DNA from: Paracoccus sp. M683
GTDB taxonomy: Bacteria; Pseudomonadota; Alphaproteobacteria; Rhodobacterales; Rhodobacteraceae
DNA: 64,000 nt
Assembly (NCBI RefSeq): GCF_007096355.1
Contig: NZ_VKDF01000005.1
Location: 1 to 64,000 of the forward strand
Direction of reading: 5' to 3'
A program made the translations under genes and the position numbers. Under the pieces are notes generated by a model that was given only the letters and a program-made list of their open reading frames with translations, did no database searches and was not told where the DNA came from. This document shows, in pieces, positions 40,957 through 48,294 of the stretch (positions are counted from its first letter, which is position 1; each line of letters opens with the position of its first letter).

Positions 40957-41991
40957 ATGGGGAAACTGACGAAACTGGCACTGGGTGCTACGCTGGCCAT
41001 GCTGACCGGCGGCGGTGCATGGGCGCAGGAATATGTGTTCAAGCTGCACCATTTCCTTGGCGCGGGCGCACCCGCCCAAACCGACATGCTGGAACCCTGG
41101 GCCCGCGCGGTCGAGGAAAACTCGGGCGGGCAGGTCAAGATCGAGATCTATCCCTCGATGACGCTTGGCGGCCGCCCGCCCGAGCTGATCAACCAGGTCC
41201 GCGACGGGGTGGTCGATCTGATCTGGACCGTCAACGGCTATACGCCGGGGCTGTTTCCGCGCACCGAGGTGATGGAACTGCCCTTCGTCTATGTCAACGA
41301 TCCGGTGGCGGCCAATCTGGCGCTGTTCGACATGTATGACGAACATCTTGCCCCCGAATATCAGGGCGTCGAGCCGATGTTTCTGCATGTCCATGCCGGC
41401 CAGGCGATGCAGATGGTCGACAAAGAGGTGCGCAGCCCCGCCGATCTGGCCGGCCTGAAGCTGCGCATTCCCACGCGAACCGGTGCCTGGGTGATCGAGG
41501 CGCTTGGCGCGCAGGCCGTGTCGATGCCGGTGCCCGACCTGCCGCAGGCCCTGTCCAAGAAGGTGGTCGACGGCGCGCTGATCCCGTGGGAAATCATCCC
41601 GGCGCTGAAGGTCCAGGACCAGACCGATTTCCAGATCGAGGGTTTTGACAAGGCGCGGCTTGGCACGACGACCTTCCAGGTCTCGATGAACAAGGCGCGT
41701 TGGGATGCGCTGCCCGCCGATATTCAGCAGGCCTTCCGCGATGCCTCGGATCGCGATTGGGTTGCCGAGGTGGGGCGGATCTGGCGCGACATCGACGAAC
41801 GCGGCATCAAGGTCGCGACCGATGCCGGCAACACCCATGTGACCCTGACCGAAGAGGAAACCGCCGCCTTCCAGACAGCACTGGAACCCGTGGTGCAGCG
41901 CTGGATCACGGATGTGTCGGGGCAGGGTATCGACGGCGCGACGCTGGTCGAAACCGCTCGCGGGCTGATCGCCCAGAATACCGGCCAATGA
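40957..41991 (+). CDS. TRAP transporter substrate-binding protein (DctP family)
   Basis: The 344-residue binding protein has a Sec signal peptide (MGKLTKLALGATLAMLTGGGAWA, cleavage near 23), the start YVFKLHHFLGAGAPAQTDMLEPWA and the ligand loop SPADLAGLKLRIPTRTGAWVIEALGA with a conserved Arg. It has a perfect GGGAGGAGA site. Its stop overlaps the small permease start (ATGA 41988-41991). Here there is no hairpin after the gene, unlike the other binding proteins in the window. The cargo is unknown. Confidence 0.92.
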   Translation: MGKLTKLALGATLAMLTGGGAWAQEYVFKLHHFLGAGAPAQTDMLEPWARAVEENSGGQVKIEIYPSMTLGGRPPELINQVRDGVVDLIWTVNGYTPGLFPRTEVMELPFVYVNDPVAANLALFDMYDEHLAPEYQGVEPMFLHVHAGQAMQMVDKEVRSPADLAGLKLRIPTRTGAWVIEALGAQAVSMPVPDLPQALSKKVVDGALIPWEIIPALKVQDQTDFQIEGFDKARLGTTTFQVSMNKARWDALPADIQQAFRDASDRDWVAEVGRIWRDIDERGIKVATDAGNTHVTLTEEETAAFQTALEPVVQRWITDVSGQGIDGATLVETARGLIAQNTGQ

Positions 41992-42500
41992 ACTTTGCCG
42001 ACGAGGAAACACAGGGCCGCAGCGGAATTTCCGCTGCGATCGCCCGGCTGGTGACAGGCTGGGCGCTGTTGGGCGGGTTGCTGCTGCTGGCGGTGGTTCT
42101 GGTCAATGCGGCAACGGTGCTGGGCGGCATCTTCGGCTTTGCGGTGCCCGGCGATTTCGAACTGACGGAAATGGGCGTGGCCATCGCCGTGTTCGCCTTT
42201 CTGCCCTATTGCCAGCTGACCGACGCCAATGTCACCGCCGATATCTTCACCGCCCGCGCCTCGCGGCCGGTTCTTGGGGTGCTGCGGGCGCTGGCCTCGG
42301 CCATCGCCTTTGGCTTTGCCGCCATCCTTTTGTGGCGCATGGGTTTGGGCATGCTGGACCAGAAAGCCTATAACTATACCACCACCATTCTTCAGATCCC
42401 GATCTGGTGGGCCTTTGTGCCGGCGCTGATCTCGATCGGGTTGCTGATCGCGGCCGCCGCTGTCAGCCTGAGCGATGCCCTGCGCGAGATCCGCCAATGA
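41988..42500 (+). CDS. TRAP transporter small permease (DctQ family)
   Basis: The 170-residue protein has four hydrophobic segments, with FELTEMGVAIAVFAFLPYCQLTDANVTADIF between the second and third, the DctQ pattern. It overlaps the binding-protein gene and the large permease gene by ATGA at both ends, so all three are tightly coupled. Confidence 0.9.
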   Translation: MNFADEETQGRSGISAAIARLVTGWALLGGLLLLAVVLVNAATVLGGIFGFAVPGDFELTEMGVAIAVFAFLPYCQLTDANVTADIFTARASRPVLGVLRALASAIAFGFAAILLWRMGLGMLDQKAYNYTTTILQIPIWWAFVPALISIGLLIAAAAVSLSDALREIRQ

Positions 42501-43858
42501 TCAGCGATCCGATCACATTGGGCATCACCGCGCTGGTCATTCTGGTTGCGTTGATCGCCATCCGCATCCCGGTCGCCTATGCTATGATCCTTGTCGGCGG
42601 CGCCGGCGTGGCGCTGGTCAATGGCCCGCAACTGCTGCTGAGCCAGTTGAAGACCCTGGCCTATGGGCAATTCTCGATCTACGACCTGTCGGTCGTGCCG
42701 ATGTTCGTGCTGATGGGCGAATTGGCCACCGTCGCGGGCCTATCCACGGCGCTGTTCAGGGGGGCGAATGCCTGGCTGGGCTGGATGCGCGGGGGCACGG
42801 CCATGGCCGCCATCGCCGGATGCGCCGGTTTCGGCTCGGTCTGCGGATCGTCGCTGGCCACGGCCTCGACCATGGGCAAGGTGGCGCTGCCGGAATTGCG
42901 ACGCTATCGCTATTCGCCCGCGCTGGCGACGGGATCGCTGGCGGCAGGGGGGGTGCTGGGCATCCTGATCCCGCCCTCGGTGGTGCTGATCGTCTATGCC
43001 GTCATCGTCGAGGCCAATATCGTCACCATGTTCGCCGCGGCGCTTTTGCCCGGCATCATGGCGGTGATCCTGTTCATCGTCACCATCGCCATCTATGTCC
43101 GCATCCGCCCCGAGGCAGGCCCGCCCGGCGGTGCTGCCGACCGGGCCGAGTTCATCGCGGCGACGATGGGCCTTTTGCCGGTGATGGTGATCTTCGGGCT
43201 GGTGCTGGGCGGCATCTATGCCGGGTTCTTCAACCCCACGCCCGCCGCTGCGATCGGGGTGTTCCTGGTCTGGCTCTATGGCACGGTGCGGCGGTTGATC
43301 GGGCGGGCGGAACTGACCGAGGCGCTGAAATCCACCGCCAGGACCAGCGGCATGATCTATCTGATCCTGCTGGGCGCGGAACTGATGAAGATCTTCATGT
43401 CCCGCATCGGCTTGCCGCAACAGGCCGCCGCCTGGATCGCGGAAAGCGGCATGGCGCCGATGGCCGTCATGGTGTTGCTGCTGGTGGCGCTGATCCTGCT
43501 GGGCTGTCTGATGGATTCGCTGTCGATGATCCTGCTGGTCATCCCCTTCTTCTGGCCCATGCTGATGGAGATCAACGGCGGCATCTATCAGGGTGCCGAG
43601 GGCGCCGGCTTCGGCATGAGCACCGAGGATCTGAAGGTCTGGTTCGGCATTCTGGCGCTGATCGTGGTGGAACTTGGGCTGATCACGCCGCCGGTGGGGA
43701 TGAATGTGTTCATCATCTCGGCCATGGCCAAGGATGTGCCGATGATCGAGACCTTCAAGGGCGTCGCGCCCTTCTTTCTGGCCGAGCTGCTGCGCGTGGC
43801 GCTGTTGCTGGCCTTTCCGGCGCTGACATTGTGGCTGCCCTATCTGTTAAGGGGATAG
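42497..43858 (+). CDS. TRAP transporter large permease (DctM family)
   Basis: The 453-residue permease has about 12 hydrophobic segments. The family signature ATGSLAAGGVLGILIPPSVVLIVYAVI lies near 145-171 and ELGLITPPVGMNVFIISAM near 397-415. It forms the sodium-coupled importer with the two proteins encoded upstream. The ATG at 42497 overlaps the small permease stop. A ThDP enzyme gene follows 9 bp downstream, so transport and decarboxylation are in one operon. Confidence 0.93.
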   Translation: MISDPITLGITALVILVALIAIRIPVAYAMILVGGAGVALVNGPQLLLSQLKTLAYGQFSIYDLSVVPMFVLMGELATVAGLSTALFRGANAWLGWMRGGTAMAAIAGCAGFGSVCGSSLATASTMGKVALPELRRYRYSPALATGSLAAGGVLGILIPPSVVLIVYAVIVEANIVTMFAAALLPGIMAVILFIVTIAIYVRIRPEAGPPGGAADRAEFIAATMGLLPVMVIFGLVLGGIYAGFFNPTPAAAIGVFLVWLYGTVRRLIGRAELTEALKSTARTSGMIYLILLGAELMKIFMSRIGLPQQAAAWIAESGMAPMAVMVLLLVALILLGCLMDSLSMILLVIPFFWPMLMEINGGIYQGAEGAGFGMSTEDLKVWFGILALIVVELGLITPPVGMNVFIISAMAKDVPMIETFKGVAPFFLAELLRVALLLAFPALTLWLPYLLRG

Positions 43859-43867
43859 AGAGACGAC

Positions 43868-45568
43868 ATGACCGAACCTACCGTAACTGCGGGGGGCGCG
43901 ATCTTCCCGCGTCTCAAGGCGCTTGGCGTGGATGTGGTCTTTGCCAATTCCGGCACCGATTTCCCGCCCATCATCGAGGGGTTGGCCCAGGCCGCCGCCG
44001 ATGGGCTGGATCTGCCTCAGGCGCTGGTCATGCCGCATGAACAAGCGGCGTTGGGCATGGCCCATGGCTATTACCTGATGACGGGCCGGGCGCAGGCTGT
44101 GATGCTGCACACCAATGTGGGGCTGGCCAATGGCGCCATCGGTGCGATCAACGCGGCCTGTGAACATGTGCCGATGATCCTGATGTCCGGCCGCACGCCG
44201 GTGACCGAACAGGGCCGTTTCGGTGCGCGCACCGTGCCGATTGGCTGGGGGCAGGAGATGCGCGATCAGGCGGCGCTGGTGCGCGAGGCCTGCAAATGGG
44301 AATATGAGCTGAAATTCCCCGAACAGATCGCACAGCTGCTGGACCGCGCCCAGGCCATCGCGGAAAGCACGCCCAAGGGCCCGGTCTATCTGTCGATCCC
44401 GCGCGAGGTGCTGTGCGAACAGATCCCCGAGGCGGGGCTGGACGCCCCACCCCTGATGCGTCCGGCCGCCGCCGCGCCCGATCCGGCCGCGCTGGCGCAA
44501 TTGGCGGGCTGGCTGGCGCAAGCGCGCGCGCCTCTGGTCATCGCGCAGCGCGGGGCAGGGGATGCGGACAGCTTTGCAGCCTTTGCCGATTGGGCGCAGG
44601 ACTGGGGTATCGCTGTCTGTTCCTGGTGGGCCACCCATCTGCCGATCGCGACCGATCATCCCTGCCATGTCGGTGCCGATCCGGGGCCGTGGCTGGCGGA
44701 TGCCGATGTGGTCGTGGTGCTGGATTGCCTTGCGCCATGGATGCCGGATGCACATGGCCCGCGCGCCGATGCGAGGATCGCCCATATCGGACCCGATCCG
44801 TTGTTCCACCGCTTTCCGGTCAGGAATTTCCGCGCCGACCTGGCAATCACAGGCGAAAGCGCCCAGACCATCCCGGCGCTGATCGGCGCCATGTCGGACC
44901 TGCCGCGTGACGAACCGGCCATCGCCGAGCGCCGGGCACGTCTGGCGCAGGCCTCGGCTGCGCAGCGGGATGCGCTGGTGGCGGCTGCCGTGCCTCAGGG
45001 CGACCGGCTGACCAAGGCCATGGTCAGCCGCGTGCTGGGCGAGGCGCTGGATGCGCAGGACGCGCCAAGCACCGTCTTTTCGGAACTGGGTGCGATGCTG
45101 GGCACATTGCCCCGCCGCGATCATCGGTCGTGGTTTCAGGAACCTCATTCCGGCGGGTTGGGCTGGGCGTTCCCCGCCGCGCTTGGCGCGCAACTGGCCG
45201 ATCCGGGGCGGCTGTGCGTGGCGACCATGGGAGATGGCAGCTATATGTTCGCCAATCCGGTGGCCTGCCACCAGATCGCCGAGGCGCTGGATCTGCCGGT
45301 GCTGATCATGGTGCTGAACAATGGCGAATGGGGCGCGGTGCGCCAGTCGGTCGCGGGGCTTTACCCCGGCGGGGCGGCCGCGCGGGCCAATACCATGCCG
45401 CTGACCGGCCTGACGCCCAGCCCCGATTTCTGCAAGGTGGCCCAGGCCAGCCGCGCCTTCACGCGCGAGGTGCGTGAACCCGGTGATCTGCGCGCGGCTC
45501 TGGATCAGGCCTTGCAGGTGGTTCAGCAGGAACGGCGCAGCGCCCTGCTGAACGTGCTGATCGCCTGA
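43868..45568 (+). CDS. thiamine-diphosphate-dependent enzyme, benzoylformate-decarboxylase/acetolactate-synthase-like
   Basis: The 566-residue protein has the three-domain ThDP layout. It shows N-terminal VFANSGTDFPPIIEG, cofactor-activating Glu58 in PHEQAALGMAHG, LHTNVGLANGAIGAINAACEHVPMIL (like the LHS-GxGNAxG loop of benzoylformate decarboxylase), and the ThDP motif GDGSYMFANP...LNNGEWG near 455-485. The FAD-domain residues of true acetolactate synthase are not evident. Next to an aromatic-aldehyde-type ALDH and two importers it may decarboxylate an aryl 2-oxo acid. The substrate is inferred. Confidence 0.82.
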   Translation: MTEPTVTAGGAIFPRLKALGVDVVFANSGTDFPPIIEGLAQAAADGLDLPQALVMPHEQAALGMAHGYYLMTGRAQAVMLHTNVGLANGAIGAINAACEHVPMILMSGRTPVTEQGRFGARTVPIGWGQEMRDQAALVREACKWEYELKFPEQIAQLLDRAQAIAESTPKGPVYLSIPREVLCEQIPEAGLDAPPLMRPAAAAPDPAALAQLAGWLAQARAPLVIAQRGAGDADSFAAFADWAQDWGIAVCSWWATHLPIATDHPCHVGADPGPWLADADVVVVLDCLAPWMPDAHGPRADARIAHIGPDPLFHRFPVRNFRADLAITGESAQTIPALIGAMSDLPRDEPAIAERRARLAQASAAQRDALVAAAVPQGDRLTKAMVSRVLGEALDAQDAPSTVFSELGAMLGTLPRRDHRSWFQEPHSGGLGWAFPAALGAQLADPGRLCVATMGDGSYMFANPVACHQIAEALDLPVLIMVLNNGEWGAVRQSVAGLYPGGAAARANTMPLTGLTPSPDFCKVAQASRAFTREVREPGDLRAALDQALQVVQQERRSALLNVLIA

Positions 45569-45583
45569 GCCCGGTGCAAGCTG

Positions 45584-45603
45584 GCCGGCGGCCTGCCGCC
45601 GGC
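45584..45603 (+). repeat. hairpin after the ThDP enzyme gene
   Basis: GCCGGCGGC-CT-GCCGCCGGC is a perfect 9-bp inverted repeat, 15 bp after the stop. It lies in the 107-bp gap before the acyl-CoA ligase and has no U-run, so it may act as a weak or Rho-assisted end point. Confidence 0.45.
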
Positions 45604-45675
45604 AAATACGCGCGCCGCGCCGTTTGCTATGCTTGCCTCGCGGCCGATTCGGGCAGGGTAGGGAAGGGAAGGCAG

Positions 45676-47319
45676 ATGACAGATACCACTGATATCTATG
45701 CGCTTGGTCTTGACGCCAATGCGGCGAATTTCGCGCAGCTGTCGCCATTGTCCTTCATCGCGCGGACGGCAGCGATCTATCCCGACCTGCCCGCCATCAG
45801 CTATGGCCATATCCGCCGCAACTGGGCCGAAACCTATGCCCGCACCCGCCGTCTTGCCAGCGCGCTGAGCCGGCGCGGCATCGGCAAGGGGGATACGGTG
45901 TCGATCATCGCCGCCAATATCCCCGAAATGTTCGAGGCGCATTTCGGCGTGCCCATGTCGGGCGCGGTTCTGAACACCATCAACACCAGGCTTGATGCCG
46001 AAACCATCGCCTTCATCCTGAACCATGCCGAGGCGCAGGTGCTGCTGGTCGACCCGGAATTTGCCGACCTGGTCGAACGCGCCGTCGGGATAGCCCATCG
46101 CCCCGACATGCTGATCGTCGATATCGAGGATGCCAGTTTCGATGGCGGCCGCCCGATCGGCAGCCTGACCTGGGACGGCCTGCTGGCCGAGGGCGACCCG
46201 GATTTCGTCTGGTCGCTGCCCGGCAGCGAATGGGACGCGATCAGTCTGAACTATACCTCGGGCACGACGGGCGATCCCAAGGGCGTGGTCTATCACCATC
46301 GAGGCGCGCTGCTGAACGCGATGTCGAATATCGTCACCTGGGACATGGCGCAGCATTCGCGCTATCTGTGGACGCTGCCGATGTTTCACTGCAACGGCTG
46401 GTGCTTTCCCTGGACCATTGCCGCCAATGCCGGGCTGTGCGTCTGCCTGCGGGCGGTTCGGGCCGAGCCGATATTCCAGCTGATCCGCGACGAGAAGGTG
46501 ACCCATTTCTGCGGCGCGCCGATCATTCTGAATATGCTGGTCAACGCACCCGAGGCGCTGAAGGACTTCACCCACGAGGTCAAGGTGATGACCGCCGGCG
46601 CCCCGCCCCCCGCCGCTGTCATCGCCAATATGGAGGCGATGGGCGTCGACGTCACCCATGTCTATGGGCTGACGGAAACCTATGGCCCCTCGGTGGTCAG
46701 CCCGTGGCAGTCGAAATGGGACAGTCTGGACGCCGATGCCCGCGCGCGTCTGAAGGCGCGGCAGGGCGTTCCGAACATCGCGCTGGAAGGGCTGATGGTC
46801 GCCGATCCCGAAACGCTGGATCCCGTGCCCCATGACGGCCAGACCATCGGCGAGATCTTCATGCGCGGCAATGTCGTCATGAAGGGCTATCTGAAAAACC
46901 CCTCGGCCACGGAAAAGGCCTTTCGCGGCGGCTGGTTCGCCTCGGGCGATCTGGGGGTGATGCATCCCGATGGCTATATCGAGATCAAGGACCGGTCCAA
47001 GGACATCATCATCTCGGGCGGCGAGAACATCTCATCCGTCGAGGTCGAGGACGTGCTGTATCGCCATCCCGGTGTGCTGGAGGCCGCCGTCGTCGCTCGT
47101 CCCGACGAGACCTGGGGTGAAACCCCCTGTGCCTTTGTCACGCCCAAGGCGGGGCAGGTTCTAACCGCCGAAGGGATGACCGATTTCTGCCGGCAGCACA
47201 TGGCCCGGTTCAAGGTGCCCAAGACCTTTGTTTTCGACGACCTGCCCAAGACCTCGACAGGGAAGATCCAGAAATTCCTGCTGCGCGACCGGGCAAGGGC
47301 CTTGGGCGACAAGGGCTGA
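45676..47319 (+). CDS. AMP-forming acyl-CoA synthetase (DmdB/medium-chain type)
   Basis: The 547-residue adenylate-forming enzyme has the P-loop YTSGTTGDPKGVVYHH (about 194-209), the A5 motif YGLTETYGP, the hinge GDLGVMHPDGYIEIKDRSKDIIISGGENIS and catalytic Lys in STGKIQKFLLRDRA. FHCNGW is typical of the DmdB/medium-chain acyl-CoA synthetase group. It activates a carboxylic acid to its CoA ester. It may handle the acid formed by the aldehyde dehydrogenase upstream or be independent of it, since a hairpin separates the genes. GGGAAGGGAAGG precedes the ATG. Confidence 0.9.
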   Translation: MTDTTDIYALGLDANAANFAQLSPLSFIARTAAIYPDLPAISYGHIRRNWAETYARTRRLASALSRRGIGKGDTVSIIAANIPEMFEAHFGVPMSGAVLNTINTRLDAETIAFILNHAEAQVLLVDPEFADLVERAVGIAHRPDMLIVDIEDASFDGGRPIGSLTWDGLLAEGDPDFVWSLPGSEWDAISLNYTSGTTGDPKGVVYHHRGALLNAMSNIVTWDMAQHSRYLWTLPMFHCNGWCFPWTIAANAGLCVCLRAVRAEPIFQLIRDEKVTHFCGAPIILNMLVNAPEALKDFTHEVKVMTAGAPPPAAVIANMEAMGVDVTHVYGLTETYGPSVVSPWQSKWDSLDADARARLKARQGVPNIALEGLMVADPETLDPVPHDGQTIGEIFMRGNVVMKGYLKNPSATEKAFRGGWFASGDLGVMHPDGYIEIKDRSKDIIISGGENISSVEVEDVLYRHPGVLEAAVVARPDETWGETPCAFVTPKAGQVLTAEGMTDFCRQHMARFKVPKTFVFDDLPKTSTGKIQKFLLRDRARALGDKG

Positions 47320-47340
47320 TCGGGGCGCGGGGCCGCCCGG

Positions 47341-48039
47341 CTAGACCGAATAATCGTCGATCAGCCGGTCAGGCTTGGCAAAGCGTTCGATCCGCGGCTG
47401 ATCGGCGATGGTGATGCGCGCGCCATCGACCTCGACGCCGTAATCTTGAAGGCTTTTGAACGCGCGGCTCAGGTTTTCCGGCGTCATCCCCAGAAACGAG
47501 GCCAGCCGTCGCTTGTCATAGGGCAGCTGAAAGGCCGTGCGCCCGCCCGCGCGGTGCTGTTCGCGGATCAGGTAATTGGCCAGCCGTTCCAGCGAACTGC
47601 GCAGTTTCAGATCCTTGGTGTTCTTGATGACGGCGCGATAGCATTGCGCCAATTCGCTGACGATGGCGCGGGCAAATCCAAGATCCATGTCGAAGGCGGT
47701 GCGAATATCCTGGCTGGGGATCAGCACGACCCGGCTTTTTTCCAATGTGCGCGCCGACATCAGATAGGGCGAGTTGCGGACCGTCGCGGCAAGAATGAAG
47801 GTCGATACGGGCCGCACCGTCGCCATGCTGGTCTCGCGCCCGTTCCAGGTCGAGAACAGTTCGACCGAGCCGGTCAGCACGATATGCAGAAAATCGCTGA
47901 GATCGCCCTCCTGGATCAGCTCGATCCTGGGCGGAAAGGTCTGCACATAAGAGGCGCGCATCAGCGTTTCGAAATGTTCATCCGCCATGGCGCAGAACAA
48001 ATCCAGGTCACGGACATCCGATAGCTGCGCTTCCGCCAT
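47341..48039 (-). CDS. narR: Crp/Fnr-family nitrate respiration regulator, NarR type
   Basis: The 232-residue regulator has a cyclic-nucleotide-like sensor (about 15-130) and a winged HTH at the end (KRRLASFLGMTPENLSRAFKSLQDYGVEVDG). It lacks the N-terminal cysteine cluster of FNR, as does NarR of Paracoccus, and it is divergent from narK in the same arrangement. NarR activates narKGHJI in response to nitrate or nitrite. The ATG at 48039 is preferred; an upstream frame to 48105 runs through the FNR-like box. Confidence 0.83.
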   Translation of the reverse strand: MAEAQLSDVRDLDLFCAMADEHFETLMRASYVQTFPPRIELIQEGDLSDFLHIVLTGSVELFSTWNGRETSMATVRPVSTFILAATVRNSPYLMSARTLEKSRVVLIPSQDIRTAFDMDLGFARAIVSELAQCYRAVIKNTKDLKLRSSLERLANYLIREQHRAGGRTAFQLPYDKRRLASFLGMTPENLSRAFKSLQDYGVEVDGARITIADQPRIERFAKPDRLIDDYSV

Positions 48040-48091
48040 GTTGTCAGAAATTCCTGCACTGGATGTCGTCCAAAGGATGTCAACACCGCAC

Positions 48092-48105
48092 TTGATAAAT
48101 GTCAA
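48092..48105. promoter_or_regulatory. FNR/NarR-type box between narR and narK
   Basis: TTGAT-AAAT-GTCAA matches the TTGAT-N4-ATCAA family of sites except for the first base of the right half. It lies 53 bp upstream of narR and 190 bp upstream of narK. A second inverted repeat, ATGAC-N12-GTCAT, lies nearer narK at 48158-48179. The rest of the 255-bp gap is AT-rich and no other elements are clear. Confidence 0.6.
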
Positions 48106-48294
48106 GGCATGACTTTTCCGCTGTCACCCATCGGTTTGATTCCGCCCATCTGAATGCATGACAAATTTCTGTAAGTCATTTATTTCTAACAATTATTTTC
48201 GAATTATGTTATCCGCCGGGTCGCAATGATCAGGGGCATTCGGTGACGGGGACATCCGGCCGGGTTCCGCTGAAACGCTCTCGGAGGCAAAGCC

